DNA from: Anaerotignum lactatifermentans
GTDB lineage: Bacteria; Bacillota; Clostridia; Lachnospirales; Anaerotignaceae
Assembly: GCF_016902535.1 (NCBI RefSeq)
Contig: NZ_JACSNY010000001.1
Location: 1-64,000 of the forward strand
Reading direction: 5' to 3'
DNA: 64,000 nt
Shown here: in pieces, positions 1 through 9,800 of the stretch
Layout of the letters: every line of letters begins with the position of its first letter
Numbering within the stretch: the first letter of the stretch is position 1
Notes under the pieces: generated by a model
The model's database searches: none
Told to the model about the DNA's origin: nothing
What the model saw: the letters and a program-made list of their open reading frames with translations, nothing else
Translations under genes and position numbers: made by a program

Positions 1-54
1 TATCTGACACCAGATGAAATGGAAGCAACATTCTGGGATCGGCAAGGAATCTAG
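1..54 (+). CDS. 3' end of a CDS, possibly IS3-family transposase
   Basis: The first 54 bases are open on the plus strand and end in TAG, giving the tail YLTPDEMEATFWDRQGI. Integrase-core transposases of the IS3 family often end with a TP-E-aromatic segment of this kind, and an IS200 remnant lies next door, so a transposase C-terminus is a reasonable guess. Only 17 residues are visible, so the assignment is weak; the gene body lies outside the window. Confidence 0.35.
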   Translation, partial: YLTPDEMEATFWDRQGI

Positions 55-748
55 CCGTTCCCAGAAAATATATTCAAAAATCGTGTCTTTTTTATTGACT
101 ATAGTCCAATAACTAACATCTTATTTTTTCTGTCTACTCCATGATGTTCACGCAAATCACTTCTGTTCTTCCACTGTTAATTGCAGCCCAAAATTCTGTT
201 TATCAAATCTCTTGCTCATAAAAGACAAACCAAAATTTCTCTTCTTTCTCAAAAACAACAGGTTAATACTCTAAAGTAAATTTGTCAGGTACTGATCCAC
301 ATCAGCTCAAAGTACTGATGCATCATTTGGTTTGATGCAATATGGTTTCCAGAATTTCACTTTATATGGCGGAATAAGAATAGAAATGATTCTCTTCCTC
401 ACAATAAAACGAAATATTCCATGAGCACTTTCATATGGTCATACCATATTGATTGCAGAAAAAGATGCTTTATCCATTACGTAATTAAGTAATTTTCTGA
501 CCTTAAGTCTTTGTCATTTCTTCTCATTGCCAATTCCTTTAAAATTAGAATAATACTTTTTTCTAAATAAATATGTTGCGCCGGCAACAAATTTTAAAAA
601 ATTTTTATATCCTAAAAATAACAAAACCGTCTTACTTGCAGTTTGTGGGCCGACCTCCAAAAATAAGATATTATTTTTAAATCAAACCTGAGGATATAGC
701 AAGGTTCTGTAGACACAAAGTTAAGTAGCCTTTATGAATATTCTTCAA
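55..748. other. AT-rich stretch without a recognisable gene
   Basis: About 700 bases with frequent stops in all frames and no convincing ribosome binding site plus reading frame. It sits between the presumed transposase tail and the IS200 remnant and is probably insertion-sequence or degraded intergenic DNA. I see no tRNA, repeat array or strong promoter in it. Confidence 0.5.
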
Positions 749-769
749 CCGCCGCCTTTGGCGGCCTTT

Positions 770-1227
770 TTATTTTTTCTTTTGCTTTTCATCCGTAAAC
801 GGGTCAACGTACTCGCTCAGTCTAATTTGATCTGCTGTCCAATCTTCTTTCAGCTGATTATTGATATATTATCTTCTTTGTATTTTTTCCAACTGTATCT
901 ACATAGTACCCTCTGCACCAAAATCTTCTGTTCCCATATTTATATTTCATATTTGCGTGCCGATCAAATATTATCAGCGAACTTGTCCCCTTCAAACATC
1001 CTACTATCTCAGATATGTTATATTTGGGTGGTATCCGGATCAGCATATGGATATGGTCCACATAACATTCTGCCGCTATAATTTCCATTCCCTTTCTATC
1101 ACATAGATCTCTCAGTATCTTCCCTATTTCTACTTTGAGTTTCCTAATATATCACTTGATGTCTGAACTTTAGCGCAAAAACTATATGATATTTACATTC
1201 CCAACTTGTATGTGCTAAACTGTTCAT
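770..1227 (-). pseudogene. tnpA: IS200/IS605 family transposase TnpA, frameshifted
   Basis: Y1 transposase of the IS200 type, broken into three pieces. The start at 1227 gives MNSLAHTSWECKYHIVFA, the usual IS200 N-terminus. After an in-frame TAG near 1145 the family sequence resumes in another frame (KLKVEIGKILRDLCDRKG) and runs through the HUH-bearing segment DHIHMLIRIPPKYNISE and the FWCRGYYVDTVG block holding the catalytic tyrosine. A second frameshift near 850 separates the last part, which ends DPFTDEKQKKK before a stop at 770. A ribosome binding site AGGAGG lies just upstream inside the left-end palindrome, matching the sequestered-RBS control known for IS200. Two frameshifts make function unlikely. 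Confidence 0.85.
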
Positions 1228-1293
1228 ATAAAAACCTCCTATGCTTTCTTGTGTCTTGGCGGACTCAAGTTCATTATCGCATAGGAGGTTTTT
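1209..1293. repeat. IS200 left-end palindrome (copy 1)
   Basis: The arms AAAACCTCCTATGC (1231-1244) and GCATAGGAGGTTTT (1279-1292) are perfect 14-base complements around a loop of about 34 bases. Read on the minus strand, the stem contains the AGGAGG of tnpA, so folding hides the ribosome binding site. The same unit recurs at 35972-36056 with no transposase gene. Confidence 0.85.
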
Positions 1294-1300
1294 GCCTGAA

Positions 1301-1686
1301 GCTGAAGCTCTTTTGTTTTCTCGGCATAGCCAAAGTTTTTATTGGTTGACCAAAAAGATATGCCTATGTTTTTCCTGAATACTACCAATCATTCCTCCCT
1401 GTATATACAATTTACGCCTGTGCCGTCACTATATTCAGCATAATTGTATATGGCAATCGAATCGTACAGAATTTGTTTAGAATTTTCTTGACTTGCTTAA
1501 GCATTTCCGATACGCTTACTTTAAAGTTCAACCAAAAATCTGAATTTATGCACGACATTTGACAAACAAATCCACTTTTTTCTCTCATTAGTATGATGTG
1601 AGCCAGAATATTGTAAAAGCAATATCGCAAAAATAAAGTGATGTGTTTAGATAAGAAATCAATAATACGAATAGGGGGTAACTTTT
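1301..1686. other. Intergenic stretch, no supported gene
   Basis: About 385 AT-rich bases. The only frame of any length (1412-1630, minus, 72 codons) has no ribosome binding site, a composition like the flanks and no recognisable motif, so I do not call it. A purine-rich AGGGGGT at 1673-1679 belongs to the next gene. Confidence 0.5.
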
Positions 1687-2538
1687 TTGGCTTTTAGTAA
1701 AACAATTCAAATGTATATTTTTGAAGGTAATCCAAATGGTCGAATTATGTGCGAACTATCCAACTGGAATGGTCGAATTTATAAAATATCCCGAAATGAA
1801 TTAGGCGCTTTTTCGGAACGGTCTGATGCCGAAAACACAGGGGTTTATTTTCTTTTAGGAAAAAATGAGAATAATGTGGATACCTTGTATGTTGGGGAAG
1901 CTGAAAAAATGCTGACACGGCTAAAACAGCACCTGAAAGATACTTTATATTGGAGCGATTGTATTGTTGTGGTCAGCAAGGATAATATACTAAATAAAGC
2001 ACATGCCAAATTTTTAGAAAATAAATTCTTTGGACTTGCGAAAGCGGCGGGAAGATCCGAAGTAATCAACAACACAGTGCCAACTTGCTCATCTATTTCT
2101 GAATATGATGAAGCGATGTTGTTGGAATTTATAAGCAATACAAAATTACTGGTAAACACCCTTGGATATAAGATTTTTGACACCATTGAGGATAGTTCTA
2201 TAAAGAAAAAAGACGATCAAATCCTATTTTATATTCAATCAGCGCGTGGAGCTAATGCAAAGGGAGTTCTTGTCGCGGATGGATTTGCCGTTCTAAAAGG
2301 TTCTGCAATCGCCACCTCAACCGTTCCAAGCATGACTGACAGTTTAACTCGTTTTCGAAGTGAACTAATCGAAAAAGGCATCATTGATTCAACATTCCAT
2401 TTTGTAAATGACTACATTTTCACCAGTCCTTCTCTTGCAGCCGCTGTCGTAATGGGGAGGAATGCAAATGGGCGAATAGAATGGAAAACATCTGAGCACA
2501 AAACAATAAAGGATATTGAAGAAGAAAACTTAAACTAA
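1687..2538 (+). CDS. GIY-YIG nuclease family protein with DUF4357
   Basis: A 283-residue protein starting at TTG, chosen because AGGGGGTAAC stands about seven bases upstream and no ATG fits better. Residues about 50-110 carry a GIY-YIG nuclease fold: the GIY variant GVYFL (52-56), the YIG variant LYVGEAE (67-73) and R78 on the following helix. The last 80 residues, with GFAVLKGS, a DYIFTSPS block and GRNANGRIEWK, match DUF4357, a partner domain of uncharacterised GIY-YIG proteins. Such proteins cut DNA or act in defence or repair, but the specific role is unknown. It stands alone beside insertion-sequence debris, with its own terminator, which suggests an accessory gene gained by transfer. 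Confidence 0.85.
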   Translation: MAFSKTIQMYIFEGNPNGRIMCELSNWNGRIYKISRNELGAFSERSDAENTGVYFLLGKNENNVDTLYVGEAEKMLTRLKQHLKDTLYWSDCIVVVSKDNILNKAHAKFLENKFFGLAKAAGRSEVINNTVPTCSSISEYDEAMLLEFISNTKLLVNTLGYKIFDTIEDSSIKKKDDQILFYIQSARGANAKGVLVADGFAVLKGSAIATSTVPSMTDSLTRFRSELIEKGIIDSTFHFVNDYIFTSPSLAAAVVMGRNANGRIEWKTSEHKTIKDIEEENLN

Positions 2539-2542
2539 AAAA

Positions 2543-2580
2543 AGAGAGCTAACTGACGAATCAAAATCCGTTAGCTCTCT
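2543..2580 (+). terminator. Rho-independent terminator of the GIY-YIG gene
   Basis: AGAGAGCTAAC (2543-2553) pairs perfectly with GTTAGCTCTCT (2570-2580), followed by a T run. An A run precedes the stem, so it could also work from the other strand. Confidence 0.85.
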
Positions 2581-2677
2581 TTTTATGAATAATGAAAAAG
2601 TGTTGCCAAATCATTGCCTCGGAGGGTCTTAACCCCTCAAAAACCCAGTCATATCACGTTTTTTCGGGTCTCTGAAA

Positions 2678-4216
2678 TCATTCCCATTCAATCGTTGCGG
2701 GCGGCTTACTTGTAATATCATACACAATACGATTTACATGTTTTACTTCATTTACAATTCTTACGGAGACACGATCCAGTACATCGTAAGGAATTCTTGC
2801 CCAGTCCGCAGTCATAAAGTCAGTTGTCGTCACACCTCTCAGGGCAATGGTATAGTCATAGGTTCTAAAGTCCCCCATAACACCAACAGAACGCACATCT
2901 GTAATAACCGCAAAATACTGGTTGATGCTGCGATCCAGACCCGCTTTCGCGATCTCTTCACGGAAGATGGCATCCGCTTCTCTCAGAATCTCCAGCTTAT
3001 CTTCTGTTACCTCTCCGATGACACGGATTCCCAGACCAGGGCCGGGGAATGGCTGACGCCATACCAGATGCTCCGGCAGACCCAGTTCCAGACCCATCTG
3101 ACGCACTTCATCCTTGAACAGAAGGCGCAGAGGCTCGATCAATTCCTCAAAATCAACAACGGAAGGCAGACCGCCTACGTTATGATGACTCTTAATCACA
3201 GCGGAATCTCCCAGACCGCTTTCGATTACGTCAGGATAAATGGTGCCCTGCACCAAAAAGTCCACTTTGCCGATCTTCTTCGCTTCATCCTCAAACACAC
3301 GGATAAATTCCTCGCCGATGGTCTTTCTCTTTGTTTCCGGATCTGTCACGCCCTTTAATTTGCTCAGGAATCTTTCCTGCGCGTTAGCTCTGACAAAATG
3401 GGAATCAAACATATTAGCGAAAGCCGCTTCTACTTCATCGCCCTCATTTTTGCGCATCAGGCCATGATCTACGAAAACACAGGTCAGCTGTTTGCCAATA
3501 GCCTTGGAAACAAGGGCCGCTACTACGCTGGAATCCACACCGCCGGACAAAGCGCAAAGGGCTTTGCCGTCGCCTACCTGTTCCCGGATTCTCTGGATCT
3601 GGTCTTCAATGTAGTTTGTCATGGTCCAGTCACCACGGCATCCACAGATCTCATACAGGAAGTTATGGATCATATTTGTACCCTTAGGGGTATGGTTTAC
3701 CTCAGGATGGAACTGCACACCATAAAAACCCTTTTCCGGACATTCAATGGCCGCCGCAGGGCAAGTCGCTGTTGTACCGATAACGCGGAAACCTTCCGGC
3801 ATTTCTGTTACAAAGTCTGTATGGCTCATCCAGCAGATCTCTTTTTCGGAGATTCCCTTCAGCAGCTTGCTGTTGGTATCAAAGGTTACTTCTGTTTTGC
3901 CGTATTCGCTTCTTTCATTAGCGTTGCCAACCTTGCCGCCCAAAGTATAAGCCATCAGCTGACAGCCATAGCAGATGCCCAGTACAGGAATGCCCAGCTG
4001 GAAAATCTCCGGATCACAATGAGGAGACTTCTCATCATATACGCTGTTGGGGCCGCCGGTAAAAATAATCCCCTTGGGATTCTTTGCCTTAATCTCCGCA
4101 ATGGGTTTATTCCATGGCATAATTTCACAATAAACGTGATGCTCTCTGACGCGTCTGGCAATCAGCTGATTGTACTGACCGCCAAAGTCCAAAATCACAA
4201 TCATTTCACGATCCAT
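2678..4216 (-). CDS. guaA: GMP synthase (glutamine-hydrolysing)
   Basis: Converts XMP to GMP with glutamine and ATP, the last step of guanine nucleotide synthesis, in the cytoplasm. The 512-residue product has the class I amidotransferase domain first (nucleophile C82 in GICYGCQL, H170 and E172 in FHPEV), then the ATP-pyrophosphatase domain with the P-loop SGGVDSS (224-230) and the C-terminal dimerisation domain ending in TIEWE. Length matches the family. The start at 4216 is fixed by GGAGGA seven bases upstream and by the conserved N-terminus; the frame is open 43 codons further upstream, but that part covers the promoter and is not coding. It follows the four-gene operon on the same strand but has its own promoter. 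Confidence 0.97.
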   Translation of the reverse strand: MDREMIVILDFGGQYNQLIARRVREHHVYCEIMPWNKPIAEIKAKNPKGIIFTGGPNSVYDEKSPHCDPEIFQLGIPVLGICYGCQLMAYTLGGKVGNANERSEYGKTEVTFDTNSKLLKGISEKEICWMSHTDFVTEMPEGFRVIGTTATCPAAAIECPEKGFYGVQFHPEVNHTPKGTNMIHNFLYEICGCRGDWTMTNYIEDQIQRIREQVGDGKALCALSGGVDSSVVAALVSKAIGKQLTCVFVDHGLMRKNEGDEVEAAFANMFDSHFVRANAQERFLSKLKGVTDPETKRKTIGEEFIRVFEDEAKKIGKVDFLVQGTIYPDVIESGLGDSAVIKSHHNVGGLPSVVDFEELIEPLRLLFKDEVRQMGLELGLPEHLVWRQPFPGPGLGIRVIGEVTEDKLEILREADAIFREEIAKAGLDRSINQYFAVITDVRSVGVMGDFRTYDYTIALRGVTTTDFMTADWARIPYDVLDRVSVRIVNEVKHVNRIVYDITSKPPATIEWE

Positions 4217-4292
4217 CCGTGTTCCTCCAAATCTATTCTCTTTCTGTTTTCCCTCTAAAATAAAGAAAAAACCACAACAGGTTCTCTGTATC

Positions 4293-4321
4293 ATATTAGC
4301 ATAGGTCACAGGGATTGACAA
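4293..4321 (-). promoter_or_regulatory. Sigma-A type promoter of guaA
   Basis: On the minus strand TTGTCA (4316-4321) and TAATAT (4293-4298) stand 17 bases apart, close to the vegetative consensus. The leader to the guaA start is about 70 bases. I see no purine riboswitch in it. Confidence 0.75.
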
Positions 4322-4346
4322 GAGAAAACCGCTCTTTTCTCCCAAA

Positions 4347-4595
4347 TCAGGCCTTTTGCTCCAGCAGCGCCTGCCTGCCCTCTTCTGTCAGCCCCTGAAT
4401 CACATACTCCGCGCTGCAGCAAAGGTCAATCTCATACAGGCTGACCCATCCCTTTTCTTCCATTTCCAGAATCATCTTTTCTGTTTCCTGCTGGCTTACG
4501 CCCATTTCTCTGGACAACGCCGCCAGATCTGTCTCACTGCCGTTTTTTGTCAGGTCTTCGATTTGTTTTGCCGCCTTTTTCATTCCATCCATCAC
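4347..4595 (-). CDS. Small helix-turn-helix-like protein of unknown function
   Basis: An 82-residue acidic protein, last gene of the operon that begins with the giant HD/nucleotidyltransferase protein. Residues about 22-55 ([21 protein letters not shown]) resemble the helix-turn-helix half of a winged-helix domain, followed by a beta-wing-like part and a helix; no metal site or enzyme motif is visible. Its ATG overlaps the stop of the flavodoxin-like gene by four bases (ATGA), a sign of translational coupling. It could be a DNA-binding regulator of the operon or a protein-binding wHTH adaptor. An alternative start is the fifth codon. I do not recognise a named family. Confidence 0.75.
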   Translation of the reverse strand: MMDGMKKAAKQIEDLTKNGSETDLAALSREMGVSQQETEKMILEMEEKGWVSLYEIDLCCSAEYVIQGLTEEGRQALLEQKA

Positions 4596-5683
4596 ATCAA
4601 CCGCTCCTTCGCTTCCTCTCCCACCAGATGGCAGGTCATATTCCGGGCAAAGTCCTTCGCCCGTTCCTCAATCCCCTCCACCTTCAAAATACTGGCGGGA
4701 TCATTGGCCGTTTCCAGCATGGCGAACCGGGAAGGCAGGCGGAAAGTCTTATTCATGCTCATGGCGCTGATGGCCTGCTCCGCAACAATATTCCCGCCGC
4801 TGTATCCGGAAACCACAATGGCGTACAGCTGTTTCTCATAAAACTGATTTTTTCGGAACAGGGCCGTCAAACGATTGATAAACGCAGTCAGATTGGCGCT
4901 GAGAGCATCGTTATAATTGGGGCAGAGCAGCAGCACAGCGTCACACTCCAATATAGAGGGATACACCTGCTCCGCGATCACACCGCCATAGAAACAGTTC
5001 ATTTTCTCACTGAAATGCATGCACATTTTATAGGGACAGCCGGAACAGTCCTGAATCGTGCCGTTTCGCAGAGAGATCTCCTTGATCCCTATTTTTTCCT
5101 GAGGCAGATATTCTTTCACCATATTCCAGAGCATAGCCGTATTAGAAGTCTTATGATTGCTGGCATGGAGCACCAGCAGATTGCTTTTCTCTTTTGGATT
5201 GGGCGCAAAAGCCGCCAGCTGGTCCACCATCCGCAGAGCCGCCGCAATATAGGCCCCCATATTATCCAACTCCAGATTCATAGCCTGAATATTGAAGTTC
5301 TGCAAAGAGCCGGTGCCTTCCACCATTCCCCTGCCGGGAAAAGCACAGCCGCAGAGATTGGCCGTAAACATCAGTTCTCTGGCCACAGATTTTGTATACA
5401 GCTCACTGGCACCGTCAATGAGGATAGCGCCCGTACAGCCTTCCAGCAGATCTGTCTCTGTCCGCATTTTCTTCAGGAAACGGAAATACTCCAGATTGAT
5501 ACCGGAAATCCCCAGAGAAATGGCAAAAAGGATCTTTTTCCCCTGCAAAGAATGGAAATCCTCCAGTTTTGAGATCACAGTCACATCATACCGCTCCATG
5601 ATCTGATCCAGTACCATTTCCAGACGTCTTGTTTTTTCCCGGTCCTCACACCGGGGATATACCATAATCAAAGGCGTTTTCAT
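4592..5683 (-). CDS. Flavodoxin/NADPH-dependent FMN reductase-like protein
   Basis: A 363-residue cytoplasmic protein. The second half (about 167-340) has a flavodoxin-like layout: a first strand and loop LLVLHASNHKTSNTA that would bind FMN phosphate, a cysteine cluster CSGCPYKMC, then the strand DAVLLLCPNYNDALSANL and helix FINRLTALF typical of iron-sulfur flavoprotein/FMN reductase relatives. The first 165 residues are a separate region I cannot assign. It overlaps the dehydrogenase-like gene upstream by four bases and the small wHTH gene downstream by four bases, so the three are translated together. A redox role with FMN is likely; the partner is unknown. Confidence 0.75.
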   Translation of the reverse strand: MKTPLIMVYPRCEDREKTRRLEMVLDQIMERYDVTVISKLEDFHSLQGKKILFAISLGISGINLEYFRFLKKMRTETDLLEGCTGAILIDGASELYTKSVARELMFTANLCGCAFPGRGMVEGTGSLQNFNIQAMNLELDNMGAYIAAALRMVDQLAAFAPNPKEKSNLLVLHASNHKTSNTAMLWNMVKEYLPQEKIGIKEISLRNGTIQDCSGCPYKMCMHFSEKMNCFYGGVIAEQVYPSILECDAVLLLCPNYNDALSANLTAFINRLTALFRKNQFYEKQLYAIVVSGYSGGNIVAEQAISAMSMNKTFRLPSRFAMLETANDPASILKVEGIEERAKDFARNMTCHLVGEEAKERLM

Positions 5684-6870
5684 CGGATCGCCTCCAATCC
5701 GTCATAGGCTTTTCGTATTCTGGCAAGCAGCGCCTCCGGCAGAGGCAGAACTTCCATCTGCGCTGTACGTTCCGTTTTATTTTTGCATCCCATATAGACG
5801 CCTGCCAGGAAATTAGAGCTGTAATGCCATTCTCCCCGCAGAGTCAACAGCAAAGAAATGGCCGCGGAGGAAATAGCCGGCGCCACATAAGGCTTAAAAC
5901 CAAGTTCCCGCATCCGCAGATTGGCTTCCACCGCCAGCTTTGCCAATTCTTTGGACAAAGTATCATCATAATGAGAAATGCTGTTGGCAATCACCAGGTC
6001 CTCCCCATGAGGTCCAAAGGCTCTGCCCTCTGTCAGGAAGGAGGCAAAACGAGAATCCTTTTTGGCATAATACGCCGCTCTGGCGTTCATGACCCCCAGA
6101 CCATAGCCCTGAATCTGTTCCGGACGCAGGCCCTTATAATCCATCTGCCCTTCTTCTCCCTCATTGGAAGCCAGAAACGCCGCTCTGCAAAGGGGGTCCA
6201 CCGGATCGGAGACCACAGCGAAAATCCCCTGAAATCCTGCCTTTCTCGCTTTCTTTGCAAACATAGAAACAATGGAGCGATTGGCCTCAAACTGCACCAT
6301 CCGCACATCCACCTGTTCCTGTCCCACCGGCGGGATACCCTTAGAAGCGCAGAAAACGAACATATCGCAGTCAAAAAGAGCTTCCTCCGTCAGGATCTCC
6401 ACGGGGGGAAGGCGGTCATAATCCCAAGGGAAGGCCGCCTGATTCAATTCTCTTTCCCATCTGTCACAAACTGCGGGATTCATGTCGTAAATACCAATGG
6501 CTTCCAGACAATCTCCGCCCATCAGCTTCAAGGCCATCAGAACCGTACTGCCTACATCACCCAAAGCCAGAAGATGCAGCCGTTTCTTTTCCTTTTTGAG
6601 GCTTTTCAGCCGTTGAGTCCATTCTTCCTGGGTGCCGTAAGACAGATTGGCGAAATATACCTCTCCCTCTGCCATAGCGGTCTGGATTTCCTTTACAAAA
6701 GAAGCCTCCATGGTCTGTTCCTGTTTTTCCAGAAAATGCTCATCCAGCCATTCCAGAGACTCTTCTCCCGCCAGCATGGCTGGATGGGTAATTCTGCAAA
6801 GGCCCTTGTTTCCCGATGGATTCCGTTTTCCCAAATAAACGGTTTTGCCATCTATTTTCAAAACTTCCAT
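5680..6870 (-). CDS. Lactate/malate dehydrogenase-like NAD-binding protein with altered active site
   Basis: A 396-residue protein with an N-terminal extension of about 95 residues and then a Rossmann domain beginning HLLALGDVGSTVL. Landmarks of the lactate/malate dehydrogenase superfamily follow: VSDPVDPL corresponds to the VSNPVD block, and GPHGEDLV keeps the catalytic histidine of GEHGDS. In the block that normally reads LDxARFR this protein has VMNARAA, so the Asp that pairs with the catalytic His is lost and one substrate arginine is replaced. It may bind NAD and an unusual substrate, or be non-catalytic. It is second in the operon after the 1616-residue protein, with a 13-base gap, and overlaps the flavodoxin-like gene. 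Confidence 0.75.
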   Translation of the reverse strand: MEVLKIDGKTVYLGKRNPSGNKGLCRITHPAMLAGEESLEWLDEHFLEKQEQTMEASFVKEIQTAMAEGEVYFANLSYGTQEEWTQRLKSLKKEKKRLHLLALGDVGSTVLMALKLMGGDCLEAIGIYDMNPAVCDRWERELNQAAFPWDYDRLPPVEILTEEALFDCDMFVFCASKGIPPVGQEQVDVRMVQFEANRSIVSMFAKKARKAGFQGIFAVVSDPVDPLCRAAFLASNEGEEGQMDYKGLRPEQIQGYGLGVMNARAAYYAKKDSRFASFLTEGRAFGPHGEDLVIANSISHYDDTLSKELAKLAVEANLRMRELGFKPYVAPAISSAAISLLLTLRGEWHYSSNFLAGVYMGCKNKTERTAQMEVLPLPEALLARIRKAYDGLEAIR

Positions 6871-6883
6871 GCTCTTTTCCTCC

Positions 6884-9800
6884 TTATTTTACGAGATGCT
6901 GCAATCGTACCAGCTGCTCGATATCATTTTCCACATATACAGACGCCGCCAAATGGCTGTCGTAAACCATACAGTCCCCTCTGTCGGGCATACGGGGAGA
7001 GATGATGACCTCGCTGAGCCGTCCCAATGTCAGACTCCGCTCAAATAAAGCCTGATACTCTTCCTCCAGCACGGAAAGGATCTCTTTGGCATTCTGGAGG
7101 CAAACCATGGAAAGATCATACACGCTTTCCTTAGATGCCCCCGGCATGAATCCCGGCATCACATAGGGCAGGATCAGATTGATGCCATTCAGACCGCTTT
7201 TCTTAGGATGCTGCTGTTCCACACCATCGCCGCCGATAAAGGGATACATACTGGTTTCTACGAACCAAACCCGCAGGGATGGAATAAAATATGCGCTGTC
7301 TACCTTGCGGCCCTGAATCTGCATCAGATCTTTGCCCCGGCCGGAAACAATGCCGATGACCAGACGGTCGATCTCCACCTGTTCCTGCTTAAACAGAGGG
7401 TCCAGCTCCCGGATACGGTAGCCCTTATGGAGATAGTCGTCTACCAGAATCACCGGCCGCCGGAAGGATTTGATGGTCTTTACCTGGCTTTGCAGCGGCA
7501 GGTATTCCGGAAACTCCGCAATCTTAAACGCATGAATATCCGAAGCGAAAATCTTTTCCGTATGCAGCATCTTCGTGACTGTATTGGGAATTGCGATCCC
7601 TTTCAATATTTTCCCAAAAGGCACGCACATCTTTTTGCCCAGTGTACGTACCGGCAATACTTCTTTAGGTACATCGTTGGCCTTCGTAATCAGCTCAATC
7701 AAGCGATTATACATAATGCCGGCGTTAAAGGAGATGACCAGTTCCCCCGGATAGAGCTTCGTCAAAGCCCGCTGGAACCGATGATGAGCCTCATCCAGCA
7801 CCTGGAGCACTCTGGGGTTGGTATTAAAGGGTTCCTTAATCGCCGTCTGCACGTTATTGTAAAAGGTAATGGGATTTTTCATATCCACAACGTAAATCTC
7901 CCGTTTTGGCGTCTGTACCGGCAAAGGCACAAATCCCTGCCGCTCCAGAATATCCCGGTACTTCGGCAGCGCTGTTCCCGTCCGTGGACTGAAAATAGCG
8001 TAGGTAAAATCCTGGCTAAGGCAGTTAGCCAGAGATTCCGTCAAAAGGATCTGCTGGAGATCGGCGATCTTGGAATGGGGATGTGTATAGCAGGCCGTCA
8101 CCAGAACGATCTTGCCGGAAGTTTCCTCCCGGATATAGCCAGCAATCTGAATATCGTCAAACTCCCGGTACAGATCTGTCGTAGGCAGATAACGATATAC
8201 CATGACACCATCAATCAAACCTCTGCCTTCCTGGTCAAAGACAATCGTCGCCAGACTGCCCTCTTCCATAAGCGCCGTGGAAAGGGCTTCTGTTTTTTCC
8301 GGCTCTCCGCCGCTTTGATGCAGAATCTGCAAGGCTTCTCGCCCATTCTCAAAGTTGCGTATCTCCACAGATCTGGTCTGCAGCAGCCGTTTGTACTGAG
8401 GCTCCCGCAGATACAGACCGTTTTCGTAAATATAGTTCTGCGCCACCGTATCAATCAGGTTGGAAATATCCCGGTTGTGGTCAATATTTTCACGGATACG
8501 GGTGGAGCTGATATCCTCAAAATGCATAGGCAGCTTCAGCTCTACCACGGTATTCTGTATCATATCATAGGAAACATCATCCTGCTCTCCTTCTCCCGTT
8601 CCCGTTGTCCGGCGGAAAATGACATGAGGGAAGGTCATGATAGAATTTTCTTCCGGCTCCATTTTATAGGAAGAGGCATTTCGCACCACGTCACTGCCTA
8701 CTACCATGTTAACCTCTTTGCCGGGGAACAGCTCCCGCAGTTTTTTCAAATCCTGGGGGTTAGCAATATTTACCGGTTGGTCCGAAGGGAACAGATAAAT
8801 GTTCTCCTCATCGGCCACAGACATATGCAGGATGCGCCGGCGCACCATATGGGGCTGTGCCTTTTTGGACCAGGAAAACTCATCCAGCGCAAGATAAACC
8901 GTAAAGCCCAGATCCCGGATCTCTCTGGCAATCTCTTTATGCCCCAGTGTGAAGGGGTCAAAAGTGCCGGGGAAAAACGCGATCTTCTGGGGTTCCTGGA
9001 AGGAAAAGGCTTTCTGCGCGAAAAGATAATCACTGATAAAACGGTATACAAAATTCCATCCCGCTGTATGGTTGAAGAAGGTCAGTTCGGAACCTTCCTC
9101 CTTTTCAATCAGCATAAGCATTTTTTTGCCCATAAAGGCAAACATTTCCTTTTTCTCCCGCATCGTCAGCAGATCCTGGCCAAACAGTTCATGACCAACC
9201 ACCCAGAAGGCTTCCCGTTTCACGTTTTCCTGATAATTGGCAAAGCCTTTTAAGATCATGCCCAGAATCCGTTTTTTTCTGTCCTCGTAGACGCGGATAT
9301 TCTCCGGGAAGCGTTTTCGGTAAGCGGAATAGTATTGCATCATAACGCCTACAGTATCCAGTGCTACACTGGCTACCCGTTCGTTGGTACTGCTTTGGAG
9401 CCGCTGCAGGTCATTGAGGAACTCATCCAGTTCCTTGGGATGCAGGAACATAACAAATTCACCCAGATAACGGGGGATGTATTTAGAAAACTCAAACTCC
9501 CCAATTTCCAGACCTTTGGTCAGCTCGATGGCTACCTCGTTGCGCTGGTCCCAGGAAAGCATCGGCGCCAGCTTTACCAGCGTCTCCCCTGCATAATGGC
9601 GGACGGAGACCTGCTCGCTGACCTTCAGCAGATTGGAAAGATGCGTAGCTACATGCAGTTTCGGCATTTCCTTCCCCTGCAAAATACGGTCATACAACAG
9701 ACTGATATTGACAATTTTGATCTTCCATGGCGTTGCCGCTTTCAGATTGTCCAGGAAAATATCCGAAACCACACGGCTGTCCTCGAAAATATGACGGCTG

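Larger units (their letters stand above)
749..1300 (-). mobile_element. Degenerate IS200/IS605-type insertion sequence
   Basis: A broken tnpA (770-1227) is flanked by a GC-rich hairpin after its stop (751-765, GCCGCC-TTT-GGCGGC) and by a long palindrome before its start (1231-1244 pairing with 1279-1292). Subterminal hairpins at both ends with no terminal inverted repeats are the hallmark of IS200-like elements, which move as single strands through a Y1 HUH transposase. The outer cleavage sites cannot be placed exactly, so the boundaries are approximate. The element looks dead because the transposase is frameshifted. Confidence 0.75.

Noticed and set aside
1412-1630. 72-codon minus-strand frame in the left AT-rich region
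   Set aside because: No ribosome binding site, no motif and base composition like non-coding flanks.
4216-4345. Purine riboswitch upstream of guaA
   Set aside because: The leader is only about 70 bases and lacks the conserved purine aptamer core and a terminator.
7208-9253. Long plus-strand frame of 681 codons opposite the giant gene
   Set aside because: It is antisense to a well-supported coding region, shows no protein motif and arises from codon usage of the real gene.
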